From NCBI GenBank assembly GCA_022822065.1, contig JAJECI010000011.1, positions 186,001-250,000 of the forward strand: a DNA stretch of 64,000 bases. The letters are read 5' to 3'. Position numbers and translations under genes: made by a program. A model generated the notes under the pieces. The model had not been told where the DNA came from. It searched no databases and was given only the letters and a program-made list of their open reading frames with translations. Positions within the stretch are counted from its first letter, which is position 1. Each line of letters begins with the position of its first letter. The DNA comes from Candidatus Dadabacteria bacterium. GTDB taxonomy: Bacteria > Desulfobacterota_D > UBA1144 > Nemesobacterales > Nemesobacteraceae. Below, in pieces: positions 8,494 to 18,100 of this stretch.

Positions 8494-11313
8494 CTAAAGC
8501 CCGAGCGCTGACGCGTCCCTCTCGCTTAGAAATCTTCCGTTTGACCTTTTCTTTACGGTTCTTCCCCTCTTCCAGGACCGCTCGCATCTAGGCTCCTGAG
8601 AAAGGTCCGTAAGCTCCACATGTATTTCTTCTCCCGCTGAGAACTCGAATCTGCTTACCCCGCAGAGATCCTCAAGCTCCGGTTCGAACTTCTTTATATC
8701 GTCAAAGAGGTCTTTGTTAACCGTCACCGAAAGAGCAGCGTCAAGGGGATTGTTTATGCCACCCTCCCCCCGCGCATCCTCAAGGGCTTTGAGACACAGT
8801 TTCCTTATATCCATAACATCGTTCCAGGTTTTGTCGGCCTCAACCTTCTCAACACGTGGGAATGTCTCAAGGTGTACGTTCACATCGTCATCTTTCTTCA
8901 GGGATTTATAGGCTTCAAATGAAGTATGGACCAGCACGGGAGCGAGAAACTTTATGATTCCGTCGGCTACCTGGTACATGACCGTCTGGGCGCGTCTTCT
9001 CTTCCTGCTGTCCGTTTTTTCGCAGTAAAGCCTGTCTTTTATGCACGCGAGGTAAACGGCGCTCATCTCGTCGCAGCAAAAAGAGAAAATAAGATCGCTT
9101 GCCTGCTTGTAGCTAAAGCCTGAATAGGCATTCAGAGTTTCGTTCGCGAACCTCGTAAACTCGCAGTATGCCCAGTAGTCAATCGAGTGCCTGTCCTGCT
9201 CTTCGAATTCAATACTGTCCTGCGCCGGATCGAAATCGCTTAAGTTCCCAAGCAGGAACCGTATCGTATTCCTTATTTTTCTGTATTCGTCCGCGGCGAT
9301 GTCGAAAAACTCCCAGTCGACTTTTATGTCGTTCGAGTAACTGAGCGAACTTACCCACCATCTGCATATGTCTGCCCCGTATTTACTCAGGATATCTTCA
9401 ACCTCGATCGCGTTGCCGCCGGATTTGCTCATTTTCCTGCCCCGGGCGTCCACCATGAATCCATGGGTAAAAAGCGCACGGAAAGGAGGTTCTCCGGTAG
9501 CTCCCAGAGCTACAAGGAGCGAGGACTGGAACCATCCCCTGTGCTGGTCAGAACCTTCAAGGTACATATCCGCCGGGTACCCGAGATCCCTTGCGTTGAG
9601 GACCGAGTTCCAGGATGAGCCCGACTCAAACCACACGTCAAAGACATCACCGCCTTTTAACAGATTTCCTATGTCCTCTTTTGACTTAACCCAGTCCGGG
9701 GCTTCGGGGTCGTCTTGTGGATCATAGTTATCAAGAAGCTGATGCGGCTCGGAGAAAAACCAGACGTCAGAACCTTTCTCCCTTATTTTTTCGGTAACGG
9801 CGGCAACCATTCTCACCGTCATGACCGCCCTTCCCTTTCCGTCCGTAAAGTACGGAAGCGGAAGCCCCCATGATCTTTGTCTCGATATGCACCAGTCTGG
9901 TCTTGACTCAAGCATTCCGCCGAGACGGCTTCTGCCCCAATCGGGATAGAAATCAATGTTTTTCCCGACTGCGTCAATGGCGATTTCTCTCAGGGTCTTT
10001 CCGGTCTCGCCAAATGGTTTGTCCATATGGATGAACCACTGATCCGTCGCTCTGAATATGGTAGGAGTCTTGCTTCGCCAGTCATGCGGATAACTGTGAA
10101 CATAGGGTTCCGAATGAAAAAGGTTCCCAGCCTCCGCAAGTCTCTGCGTTATTAATTCATTGCTTTCCCAGACTCCCTTCCCTCTCAGCCATTCCGGCAC
10201 CGTGTCATCAAAAGTACCGTCCTCTCTAACCGGACAGTAAATATCAAGCCCTTCCTGAAGACCGGTTCTGTAGTCCTCATCGCCGTGACCAGGGGCCGTA
10301 TGGACACACCCGGTGCCGGTTGAGAAAGTCACGTAATCGGCCGTTACTACGACTGATTTTCTCTCGATAAACGGGTGGTTGCATGATACGCCCCGTTCCG
10401 ACAACTCCTCTCCCAGGCAGGAACCGACTTTTTCGTAATCTTTTCTTCCCGATTTTTCGAAAACTTCTTCGCAGAGCGCCTCGCCGATAATCAGATTCTC
10501 ACCTTCCGGGGACCTGTAAAGACCGTATTTCCCCTTCGGCGCCACGGCAACGGCTAGGTTTGCCGGAAGGGTCCAGGGCGTTGTGGTCCATATCATAAGG
10601 CATGCCCTCTCGACCTGTTCCGCGTTAAGGGACGGGGGCAGCGCCGCCGGGTCGTCAATTTCAAAGAGCACGTAGACGCTTTTATCCTCTCTTTCGTGGT
10701 ATTCGAGTTCCGCCTCGGCAAGAGCGGTACGGTTTTCGATTGACCAGTGGACAGGTTTTAGATCCCTGTAAACAAGTCCTTTTTCAAGCAGCTTTGAGAA
10801 TGCCTCTAAAACCCCGGCTTCATAGTCAGGGGTCATCGTCAGGTAGGGGTTTTTGTAGTCGGCCAGAGTACCGAGACGGATCATCTGCTTTGACTGCATC
10901 TTTACGTATTTCGCCGCGTATTTGCCGCAGCTGCGTCTGATCGAGAGCGCCGGCATGGCGGTCGCGTCTTCCCCCAGTTCCTTTAAGACCTTGTGCTCTA
11001 TCGGAAGACCGTGGCAATCCCAGCCGGGGACGAAATTCACGTTAAACCCTTCCAGTATCTTTGACCGTACAACCAGGTCCTTTAGAACCTTGTTAAGCAG
11101 ATGCCCCAAGTGAATAGGGCCATTTGCGTAAGGGGGTCCGTCATGGAAAAGAAACTTTTCGCGGTCGCGGCTTTTTTCGCGGATTTCTCCGAACAGGTTT
11201 TCCTTTTCCCAGGATTTCTGGATGAGAGGTTCTTTTTGCTGCAGGCTGGCCTTCATCGGGAAATTCGTTCTCGGAAGGTTAAGGGTATCTTTGTAATTTA
11301 TTTTCTGCTGCAT
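8494..11313 (-). CDS. ileS: Isoleucyl-tRNA synthetase with degenerate C-terminal zinc site
   Basis: 939-residue class I synthetase charging tRNA-Ile. The HIGH motif (GPIHLGH, near residue 65), the CP1 editing domain, and KMSKSGG (near residue 628) are present. The bacterial IleS C-terminus usually binds zinc through CxRCW...LCxRC. Here the matching segments read CERSW and LSERD, so three of four cysteines are gone while the surrounding residues still align. The small unknown gene at 11387-11722 is 73 bp upstream on the same strand and may be co-transcribed. Confidence 0.96.
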   Translation of the reverse strand: MQQKINYKDTLNLPRTNFPMKASLQQKEPLIQKSWEKENLFGEIREKSRDREKFLFHDGPPYANGPIHLGHLLNKVLKDLVVRSKILEGFNVNFVPGWDCHGLPIEHKVLKELGEDATAMPALSIRRSCGKYAAKYVKMQSKQMIRLGTLADYKNPYLTMTPDYEAGVLEAFSKLLEKGLVYRDLKPVHWSIENRTALAEAELEYHEREDKSVYVLFEIDDPAALPPSLNAEQVERACLMIWTTTPWTLPANLAVAVAPKGKYGLYRSPEGENLIIGEALCEEVFEKSGRKDYEKVGSCLGEELSERGVSCNHPFIERKSVVVTADYVTFSTGTGCVHTAPGHGDEDYRTGLQEGLDIYCPVREDGTFDDTVPEWLRGKGVWESNELITQRLAEAGNLFHSEPYVHSYPHDWRSKTPTIFRATDQWFIHMDKPFGETGKTLREIAIDAVGKNIDFYPDWGRSRLGGMLESRPDWCISRQRSWGLPLPYFTDGKGRAVMTVRMVAAVTEKIREKGSDVWFFSEPHQLLDNYDPQDDPEAPDWVKSKEDIGNLLKGGDVFDVWFESGSSWNSVLNARDLGYPADMYLEGSDQHRGWFQSSLLVALGATGEPPFRALFTHGFMVDARGRKMSKSGGNAIEVEDILSKYGADICRWWVSSLSYSNDIKVDWEFFDIAADEYRKIRNTIRFLLGNLSDFDPAQDSIEFEEQDRHSIDYWAYCEFTRFANETLNAYSGFSYKQASDLIFSFCCDEMSAVYLACIKDRLYCEKTDSRKRRRAQTVMYQVADGIIKFLAPVLVHTSFEAYKSLKKDDDVNVHLETFPRVEKVEADKTWNDVMDIRKLCLKALEDARGEGGINNPLDAALSVTVNKDLFDDIKKFEPELEDLCGVSRFEFSAGEEIHVELTDLSQEPRCERSWKRGRTVKKRSNGRFLSERDASALGL

Positions 11314-11386
11314 TTTATTTGGTAGAAGTATTTGCGGTGAGGTCTGGGAATCAGGGGTTTCCGGGCAGTTCGCCTATAACGGATTA

Positions 11387-11722
11387 TCAGACATTATCGA
11401 AAAAAGATTCAAATTCTTCAAGCAGGGCATTTGAAAATTCCACCCATTCTTCCCATTCGTCCATGTAGTTTCTTGATTCATCGACTTTTTTCTTGACGAT
11501 TATTCCGTTGTTGAATTTTTCCACAAGAAAATACCCGACTTTCTGGAGTTTTTTCTCAAGTATTGAAGAGTATTTGTGAAGGATTAGTATTTTTTCTTCT
11601 TCGGCCTCCCTGTATTCCGCGATGAAATAGCCGTTATTTTGGGGTGAAGGCATATCCATTGTTACATGCTTGAACATGGTCGGATTTATGTTCTCAGCCT
11701 TCATTGATATGTAGAGTTCCAT
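11387..11722 (-). CDS. Unknown small protein
   Basis: 111 residues, charged and Glu/Lys-rich, with alternating hydrophobic strands and an acidic, aromatic C-terminus (MDEWEEWVEF, FESFFDNV). No signal peptide, membrane segment or known motif is seen. A perfect GGAGGT five bases before the ATG at 11722 sets the start and rejects an in-frame TTG at 11737. It lies just upstream of ileS on the same strand. Function not recognised. Confidence 0.7.
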   Translation of the reverse strand: MELYISMKAENINPTMFKHVTMDMPSPQNNGYFIAEYREAEEEKILILHKYSSILEKKLQKVGYFLVEKFNNGIIVKKKVDESRNYMDEWEEWVEFSNALLEEFESFFDNV

Positions 11723-11925
11723 TCTTACCTCCGCCAAAAAAGAATTCTACAATATTTTTCGAATAATTTCTTGGAGTAAGATTCATGGCTTTTTGATGAC
11801 GGACTCAAATTCATGAACTAGGTCCGAACAAACCTGAAATTCACTTGCCCTATTTTTGTGTCTTTGGCTTAATCTATGTTCTGGTGCAGATCTTCCTCGC
11901 ATTCCTTGTCGCGAGACTTGGCGAC

Positions 11926-13248
11926 TCAGAGTTTGCCTTTGGGATTTAATCTCCGGTACCGCAACACGTCATAGCACAACGCCAGTAGAATCAGGGCGAA
12001 TTCCAGTGACCGTGCCCATATTGGCTGCTGGTACGGCCCCATGGTGTATTCATTCAAGTTAAGCCCGGTTACGTAACTGATCAGGACCGCAAGTGAGGCT
12101 GTCCATGCCCAGATGCTGGGAAAGATAGCTGCAAACGGCAGGAGCCAGAGCAGGTACCACGGATTAATGACCGGTGACACCACGAGCAGTGCTCCGTAAA
12201 GCCAGTCGCCCCGTGGTATGGAGTCCGTGTCTTTACGGTAACGCGCGCTGTAAGATATCCAGAAGACAGCAAATAATAGACCTAATACCAGTTTGGTTTC
12301 GAAAGCTCCTAGGACGTTTGCGAGAAGGCCGAACAGTGCCGAATTGAATTCCCATTCCTGTGCGAAGACCCGGAGCGACTGCATATCCGTACCGCCACTC
12401 AGTACAAACGGTGCGTACAACGCCAGAACCGTAGCTCCACACAAGATCCAGTACCTGATTCGGGTACGAAGCAACACCAGCGGTACCAGCACCAGTGCAA
12501 ACACCTTGGCTCCGGCGGCCATTCCCAAGCAGATGGCGGCGCTTTGCCATCGACGGTTCCTGCCAAGCACGATTGCCGCTAACAGCAGGCAGATGCCGAT
12601 TCCGTCCGGGTGTGCGGTAAAGGCTATTTCTTTTACTACAAGTGGACACCACGCGTACAGCATAACGTTGCCGACGGATGTAAGACGAAAAAGCAGAGCT
12701 ATGGTTACAAGATCAAATGCTATGAGAATCGCCTGCAACGCGGTTACGCTGCCCGGGTAAAGGATGTAGCCGAGCAGGAAGACGAACTGAGTGACGGGGG
12801 CGTAAATGGTCGGCAGATCCGGATTGTTTATCTGATCGAGAATTCCCCGAAACAGTTCCGGAACCGTGGAGTCAACAAAGAAAGCCTCGGGGGCGACGCC
12901 GTAAGGCGTGCCGGTCGTCGCGAAGCGGTAGCCGTCCCAGAGATATCTGTAGAAGTCATCCTCGAGGAAAGGTCCGCCGAACAGGCCGCAGATCCTGAAT
13001 ACGACTGCCCAGAGAAGCACGCGACCGAGCGGGAATTGCTCGCCGCGACGGGAAATATAGAAATAGAGAAAGAATACGGGCAGTCCTGCGCACGCTGCCA
13101 GAAGAAAAAACAGGGACAGAGCGGGTTCTCCTGGCTGCCGGGCGAAAAAAGCCAGGGCGAAATAGCTCGCGGCGCACCAGAATCCGACTATGTCGGTCAA
13201 GCGGCGAACCCAGGCTGAAGATTCGCCGCTTCCGTTCAGAGCGGACAC
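11926..13248 (-). CDS. Polytopic GT-C-type glycosyltransferase (DUF2029/GT87-like)
   Basis: 440 residues with about ten or more hydrophobic segments. The first large periplasmic loop holds EDDFYRYLWDGY, an acidic motif typical of polyprenol-phosphate-mannose-type GT-C enzymes, followed by a TGTPYG loop. These proteins transfer a sugar from a lipid-linked donor on the outer face of the inner membrane; donor and acceptor are unknown here. The start is GTG with AGGA about seven bases upstream. Its codons (more CGG/CGT and CTG) look unlike those of the neighbours, and no other cell-envelope sugar gene is adjacent, so transfer is possible. Confidence 0.75.
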   Translation of the reverse strand: MSALNGSGESSAWVRRLTDIVGFWCAASYFALAFFARQPGEPALSLFFLLAACAGLPVFFLYFYISRRGEQFPLGRVLLWAVVFRICGLFGGPFLEDDFYRYLWDGYRFATTGTPYGVAPEAFFVDSTVPELFRGILDQINNPDLPTIYAPVTQFVFLLGYILYPGSVTALQAILIAFDLVTIALLFRLTSVGNVMLYAWCPLVVKEIAFTAHPDGIGICLLLAAIVLGRNRRWQSAAICLGMAAGAKVFALVLVPLVLLRTRIRYWILCGATVLALYAPFVLSGGTDMQSLRVFAQEWEFNSALFGLLANVLGAFETKLVLGLLFAVFWISYSARYRKDTDSIPRGDWLYGALLVVSPVINPWYLLWLLPFAAIFPSIWAWTASLAVLISYVTGLNLNEYTMGPYQQPIWARSLEFALILLALCYDVLRYRRLNPKGKL

Positions 13249-13389
13249 GGGGGTCCTGAGAAAGCAGAAAAATCGCTTTTAACTTTTAAGGACAATGCTA
13301 TCATTGTATCTTAATCTAACACGCAACCCCCTTTTTTCACTGTCTGCGTAGTCGGCAATTTAACCCTGCAAAGGGGAGTAAGACCGCAT

Positions 13390-14262
13390 ATGACAACCCA
13401 TGCCTCTATCAGGTACGCAACGGCCGCTCTTGTGTTTCTGGTGCCCGCCGTCCTGGCCGTTTTGCTTCTGAGCACGTCCCCAGCATCGGGCAAAACCGGG
13501 CCGACTTCGTTCTGGGACACGGCAAATGAGGTAAACGCGGAGGAAATTGATCACAGCTCTTGGCAGCAGATACTGAACAGGTATCTGCAAGTTCACGTCT
13601 CCGGTGTCAACAGGTTTGACTATGCGGCGCTAAAAGCAAGTTCCCGGGACAGGGCAAAGCTTAAAAGCTATCTTGATTACCTGCAGCGGCTTGACCCGAG
13701 AGACTATTCAAAAGCCGAGCAGAAAGCCTACTGGATAAATCTTTATAACTCTCTTACAGTAAAACTGGTTGTGGACGCCTACCCGGTTAACTCCATACTC
13801 GAGGTATGTGAAAATCGCGCTTCTGGATCAAAGTGCTCAGGCCCCTGGAAGGAAACGCACGCAAAAGTGACCGGCCGAGAACTTACTCTTGACAATATCG
13901 AGAATGATATTCTCCGCCCCGTCTGGAAGGACAACCTTGTTCATTATGGCCTCAGTTGCGCGAGCTATAGCTGCCCCAGCCTTCTTAAAACAGCGTTTAC
14001 GGCGAAAAACACAGAAAGGTTGCTTAGTTCCGCGGCGAGAGAATACGTGAATCATCCTCGCGGGGTGAGCTTCATGGAAAATGATTTAATTGTCATCTCC
14101 AGCATTTATGAATGGTACTCGGAGGATTTTGGTAAAAGCGAGCGGGACATTGTAAGGCATCTTTACATTTATGCGGATGAAAAACTGGCAAAACGACTTC
14201 AGAATTTCAAAGGAACTGTGGATTACGAGTATGACTGGAGTCTTAACTGCCCCCCTGACTGA
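13390..14262 (+). CDS. Secreted or anchored DUF547 protein
   Basis: 290 residues. A hydrophobic N-terminal segment (about residues 8-30, ending near ASGK) looks like a signal peptide or anchor. The DUF547 core is recognised from AYWINLYNSLTVKLV, the VHYGLSCASYSCPSL segment and the late EWYSEDFG. The biochemical role of DUF547 is not established. It is divergent from the glycosyltransferase and convergent with the beta-barrel gene, with a shared hairpin in the 230-bp gap after it. Confidence 0.82.
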   Translation: MTTHASIRYATAALVFLVPAVLAVLLLSTSPASGKTGPTSFWDTANEVNAEEIDHSSWQQILNRYLQVHVSGVNRFDYAALKASSRDRAKLKSYLDYLQRLDPRDYSKAEQKAYWINLYNSLTVKLVVDAYPVNSILEVCENRASGSKCSGPWKETHAKVTGRELTLDNIENDILRPVWKDNLVHYGLSCASYSCPSLLKTAFTAKNTERLLSSAAREYVNHPRGVSFMENDLIVISSIYEWYSEDFGKSERDIVRHLYIYADEKLAKRLQNFKGTVDYEYDWSLNCPPD

Positions 14263-14396
14263 CTTCAGGGCTTGTTCTTTCAAACGTACTCAAGTGTCTC
14301 TAGGATCAATAAGAAACTGTCTGGGACATTACGCATAATTAGAACGGGTTGCCTTCCGGTGCGACAGACTGTCAATCTGCACAACTCCCCAATCAT

Positions 14397-14429
14397 TCCG
14401 GATGGAACCTGATTGGAATTCCATCCGGA
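14397..14429. terminator. Hairpin between convergent genes
   Basis: An 11-bp perfect stem (arms 14397-14407 and 14419-14429, 11-nt loop) with core TCCGGATGG lies between the DUF547 gene and the convergent beta-barrel gene. It lacks a run of T on either side, so it may be a weak bidirectional terminator or an mRNA 3'-end stabiliser. Confidence 0.45.
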
Positions 14430-14492
14430 GTGTCAAGGCGGATTCAAAAGAAACTGCCCTGTTTAGGTTTTTCTCCACTCGTTTAGTGCGCG

Positions 14493-15347
14493 TTAGAACG
14501 AATAACCCAGAGAAACGGCAAAGATGTTGTACTCCCCGGCGTTGCGACCGTCAATAACCCTCGCGTATGAACCGCTTATGCTTGCCCCACCGCCCACAAG
14601 GAAGGTGAGCGTAGATCCAAGGGTATGTGTATCTTCTTCCGTTTCAGGAAAAAGCGAAGGGGTAAACCCCTCCGAACCGATATCAATTCCATCCGTCGAG
14701 TTTTCCATCGTGTAGTTAACGCTTAACCCGAACATGTCCGCGAAAATCAGGCTTCCGGTAACGTTAGCAAAAATGGCATCAGGGATATCTTCGTTCCGCA
14801 TGCGGTAACCTAGTTCACCGGATACGGCAAAGTTGTCAGAGAGAAACTTGCCGATAATTCCGGATACTTCAAATCCATCTCCCCCGTCGCCGATTGAGTT
14901 TATGTAACCCGTGTCATAGCTTCCGGATTTAATTCCACCCACGCGAAAAGCTATGCTCGGCCCTTGGGTTACGGCTTCATCAACAACGCGAACGGTTACG
15001 CCGACGTTTATATCCGTCACGCCTCTTTCATTATCAGACTCCTTTGGTCCCGCTCCAGGTTTTGAAGCTTCTGACCCTCCCACGGCTAAATCGAGGGCCA
15101 CGGAATCCATAAGTCCGTACTTGATCTGGACCGTAGCGGTTTTCTGGGTCAGATCATCTTCCGCAAGGGGCCCTGGCACCTTCTCGCTACCTCTGTAGAA
15201 CTCCTCGGCGTTCTGGTAAATTAGGGAAAGAGAAACGGAACCTCCTCCGGGTGCCGGAAGCCACGCCGAATTACCCGCGTTTGCAAACGGCAGGTAACTG
15301 AAAACCGCCATAACGGCGGAAATCGCAATCAAACTTAATCTTTTCAT
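14493..15347 (-). CDS. Outer-membrane beta-barrel protein, function unknown
   Basis: 284 residues with a clean signal peptide (cleavage near FANAG, residues 20-25). Repeated alternating strands follow (VQIKYGLMDSVALDLAVGG, SVNYTMENSTDG), and the chain ends in Phe (VSLGYSF), the usual Bam recognition signature. It resembles a small porin or Meta-pathway-like barrel, with substrate unknown. It follows the small secreted Cys-x-x-Cys gene by 37 bp and is probably co-transcribed with it. Confidence 0.78.
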   Translation of the reverse strand: MKRLSLIAISAVMAVFSYLPFANAGNSAWLPAPGGGSVSLSLIYQNAEEFYRGSEKVPGPLAEDDLTQKTATVQIKYGLMDSVALDLAVGGSEASKPGAGPKESDNERGVTDINVGVTVRVVDEAVTQGPSIAFRVGGIKSGSYDTGYINSIGDGGDGFEVSGIIGKFLSDNFAVSGELGYRMRNEDIPDAIFANVTGSLIFADMFGLSVNYTMENSTDGIDIGSEGFTPSLFPETEEDTHTLGSTLTFLVGGGASISGSYARVIDGRNAGEYNIFAVSLGYSF

Positions 15348-15384
15348 GCCTAAACCTCTCCTTTTGTTTTTGTGTTATACGCAA

Positions 15385-15681
15385 TCAGAGCTTGTAACGG
15401 CGGGTGAGATACTCGCTTACAAGTTCTTTCTCTTCACTGCTCAGATCCTGCATTTCGCCGAGACTATCTTTAAGACTCATGGCACTTTCTCTGTTCAGAT
15501 CAGCCTTTTTCATTGAACAGGTATCGCAGACGAGCTTGCTGAAAGTTATGGCTTTTCCCTTCGAGTAATCGCTTCTAGGGCTCACTCCGTCACCCGCGGA
15601 AGCGGAGCCGGAAGCAAAGGCGGGAACATGAACAAACAGCATAGCAGCCGCAATCAGAACTAAAACGGCAAGGTATTTCAT
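15385..15681 (-). CDS. Small secreted Cys-x-x-Cys protein
   Basis: 98 residues. A signal peptide of about 21 residues (ending VPAFASG) precedes a short Ser-rich linker, then LVCDTCSMKKADL and a helical tail ending LTRRYKL. The CxxC lacks the following His, so it is not a haem c site; it could bind metal or act in thiol exchange. AAGGAGGAGC eight bases upstream fixes the ATG at 15681 over an upstream in-frame start at 15729. It is the first gene of a pair with the beta-barrel gene. Family not recognised. Confidence 0.72.
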   Translation of the reverse strand: MKYLAVLVLIAAAMLFVHVPAFASGSASAGDGVSPRSDYSKGKAITFSKLVCDTCSMKKADLNRESAMSLKDSLGEMQDLSSEEKELVSEYLTRRYKL

Positions 15682-15833
15682 CAAGTTGCTCCTCCTTGTA
15701 AAAAGTGGAGGGTAATTATAAGGAAACATTTTAAAAATGTCTATTTCTGTTATTTTTTTCCCGAGGCAGTATTGTGTTCCAGTAACGTAAGCAGAAAAAA
15801 AGCGGAATTTCCGCGAGAGGAGAGGAAAGGAAA

Positions 15834-16478
15834 GTGAAATTTTTTATAGATTCAGCAAACATGGAAGAGATAAGGGCCGCCGCGGCTTTCGGAATAGTGG
15901 ACGGCGTAACAACAAACCCTTCACTTGTATCCAAGGAGGGAAGCCAGGAAAGCTTCGAGGACCTGGTCAAGGAGATATGCGACGTGGTAAAGGGTCCGGT
16001 GAGTGCGGAAGTGCTAAGCACCGAGTATTCCGAGATGATTTCGGAAGGCAGGAGACTGGCGGGTATAGATGAAAATATAGTCGTCAAGCTTCCGATGACC
16101 GAAGACGGAGTAAAGGCGACCAAGACCCTCTCCGACGAGGGTATAAATGTTAACGTCACCCTTGTTTTTTCCCCTTCTCAGGCACTTTTGGCCGCAAAAG
16201 CGGGAGCTGCCTACGTAAGCCCTTTTGTTGGGAGGCTCGACGACGTTTCGTCTAGCGGAATGGATCTTGTGCTTGATATCTGCGAAATCTACGCGCATTA
16301 CGCCTACGAGACGGAGATACTGGTTGCAAGTGTAAGGCATCCGATGCACATAGTGGAAGCGGCAAAGATGGGAGCCGATGTTGCCACTTTTCCCTACAGG
16401 GTATTTACCCAGCTGTTCAAGCATCCTCTCACCGACATAGGGCTTGAGAGGTTTCTTAAGGACTGGGGGAAGAAGTAG
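15834..16478 (+). CDS. tal: Transaldolase (short, FSA-like type)
   Basis: 214-residue TIM-barrel enzyme of the short TalC/FSA-like transaldolase group, acting in the non-oxidative pentose phosphate pathway. It begins [13 protein letters not shown], with DGVTTNPSL near residue 23 and the Schiff-base Lys85 in VVKLPMT. The start is GTG preceded by a purine-rich AGGAAAGGAAA. Its 3' end overlaps the 3' end of tlyA on the other strand by 23 bp. It appears monocistronic. Confidence 0.95.
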   Translation: MKFFIDSANMEEIRAAAAFGIVDGVTTNPSLVSKEGSQESFEDLVKEICDVVKGPVSAEVLSTEYSEMISEGRRLAGIDENIVVKLPMTEDGVKATKTLSDEGINVNVTLVFSPSQALLAAKAGAAYVSPFVGRLDDVSSSGMDLVLDICEIYAHYAYETEILVASVRHPMHIVEAAKMGADVATFPYRVFTQLFKHPLTDIGLERFLKDWGKK

Positions 16479-17223
16479 GCACAGTCCATGAGGCGCAGAC
16501 TAAGAACTCTCTATTACCTCCGGAGCCTTTTATAGGAGATTCAATTAAGCCTTTAACTTTGAATCCTAACTCACTAAGATAAAGCATTATTTTATTGTTA
16601 ACTTCTTTGAGTTTGTCCTCGTTTCTCACTATCCCCTTCGCTCCAACGTCTTTTCTGCCTACCTCGAACTGGGGTTTTATTAGGGCGATCAGCGTCGCGT
16701 TATCGGCAAGCACCGAAACGGCGGGCTCTATTATCATCGTGAGAGAAATAAAAGAAACGTCGACCGTGACTATGTCGACTTTTTCTTCGACGTCTTCTGC
16801 CCGCAGGTACCTGCAGTTTATCTTCTCCCTTACTATGACCCGTTTGTCATTTCTGAGTTTCCAGTCAATCTGCCCGTGGCCCACATCAAACGCATAGACT
16901 CTGGATGCTCCGAAGTGCAGAAGACAGTCCGTAAACCCGCCGGTTGAAGCTCCTATATCAAGAGCGATTTTTTCCCTTATGTCTATATCGAACTCCGTTA
17001 TTGCCTTCTCAAGCTTAAGCCCTCCCCTGCTTACGAATCTTCTAGGGTCATGCTCCACAGTGACTTCGGAATCTCTTCTTACCGCCGTTCCGGGTTTTTC
17101 TACTTTTTTCCCGTTCACGGTAACCCGACCCGACATTATCAGCGCTCGGGCTTGGTTTCCGCTTAGGGCCAGGTTCTTTTCGACAAGGAGGCTGTCAAGT
17201 CTCGTTTTATTCTTCTCTTTCAC
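16456..17223 (-). CDS. tlyA: TlyA-family rRNA 2'-O-methyltransferase
   Basis: 255 residues. An N-terminal S4 RNA-binding domain ([22 protein letters not shown]) is followed by an FtsJ-like SAM methyltransferase domain with [14 protein letters not shown] and catalytic Lys/Asp positions in [11 protein letters not shown] and VTVDVSF. TlyA methylates C1920 of 23S rRNA and in some species C1409 of 16S rRNA. Its start overlaps the end of the ispA-like gene by 17 bp, so it is translationally coupled in the xseB-ispA-tlyA order seen in many bacteria. Confidence 0.94.
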   Translation of the reverse strand: MKEKNKTRLDSLLVEKNLALSGNQARALIMSGRVTVNGKKVEKPGTAVRRDSEVTVEHDPRRFVSRGGLKLEKAITEFDIDIREKIALDIGASTGGFTDCLLHFGASRVYAFDVGHGQIDWKLRNDKRVIVREKINCRYLRAEDVEEKVDIVTVDVSFISLTMIIEPAVSVLADNATLIALIKPQFEVGRKDVGAKGIVRNEDKLKEVNNKIMLYLSELGFKVKGLIESPIKGSGGNREFLVCASWTVPTSSPSP

Positions 17224-18100
17224 TTAACCAGATAGCTATTTCTCTCAAAGGATTTGGAGTTTTATGAAAACCCTCAAGCTCTCCTATGGCTTGGTTTGTA
17301 AGCTCGGAGACCTTGGCTTTTGATGCCTGGACTCCCATAATCGATACGTAGGTGTGTTTTTTCTCTCCGTTTTTACCCTTTGACTCCTGTGTTGCGTCGT
17401 GGTTTCCCGTAACATCCAGGATGTCGTCTTTTATCTGAAAGGCGACACCTATTTTCTCCGAGTAGGATTTAAGTCTTGAAAGTTCCCCCTCTCCCGCTCC
17501 CGCCAGCATTGCTCCGCTAAGAACGGACGCTTCGATCATTTTTGCCGTTTTCATTAGGTAAGTATTCGAGATCTCGTTAACTAAGAGATGTTCACCCTCA
17601 TCCATTTCAAGGTCAAATGCCTGCCCGAGAACCATTCCCCTTGATCCCGCGGCCTCGGAAATAATGGAAATAACCCGCAGTATAAGCTCTGACGACATAC
17701 CCTCCTCAAGGAGTTTTTCCGTTATCAGACTGAAGGCATCGGTTAAAAGGGCGTCTCCCGCCAGCGTGGCCACGGCTTCTCCGAAGACCCTGTGGTTTGA
17801 CGACTTCCCTCTTCTGATATCGTCATCATCCATTGAAGGGAGGTCATCATGAATGATGGAATAGGTGTGGATCATCTCAATCGCGCACGCCGCAGGCAAA
17901 ACGTTTTTATGGCTTCCGCATATAAGCTCTGCGGCGGCGAGACACAGGATGGGTCTTAGTCTTTTTCCCCCAGGATGGATGCTGTAGACAATTGACTGAT
18001 GGAGCTTCGTTTCGGCCTTATGGGGAGGTAAGTATTCGCGTAGACTACGGTCAACGATCTCTTTTCTTCTGTCGAGGTAATCTTTTGTGTCAAAACTCAT
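17207..18100 (-). CDS. ispA: Polyprenyl (farnesyl/geranylgeranyl) diphosphate synthase
   Basis: 297-residue trans-prenyltransferase that condenses IPP with allylic diphosphates for quinone and undecaprenol precursors. The first Asp-rich motif (HDDLPSMDDDDIRRG, residues 84-97) and the second (IKDDILDVTG, near residue 228) are intact, as is the GGKRLRP substrate motif. Chain length (FPP or GGPP) cannot be fixed from sequence. It begins immediately after the xseB stop, in the usual xseB-ispA pairing; ispG elsewhere in the window supplies the MEP route. Confidence 0.94.
   Translation of the reverse strand: MSFDTKDYLDRRKEIVDRSLREYLPPHKAETKLHQSIVYSIHPGGKRLRPILCLAAAELICGSHKNVLPAACAIEMIHTYSIIHDDLPSMDDDDIRRGKSSNHRVFGEAVATLAGDALLTDAFSLITEKLLEEGMSSELILRVISIISEAAGSRGMVLGQAFDLEMDEGEHLLVNEISNTYLMKTAKMIEASVLSGAMLAGAGEGELSRLKSYSEKIGVAFQIKDDILDVTGNHDATQESKGKNGEKKHTYVSIMGVQASKAKVSELTNQAIGELEGFHKTPNPLREIAIWLSEREE

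Noticed and set aside
12610-13218. 202-residue frame opposite the GT-C glycosyltransferase
   Set aside because: Antisense to a gene with clear membrane segments and a ribosome site; the product is Glu/Arg/Lys-rich with no fold signal.
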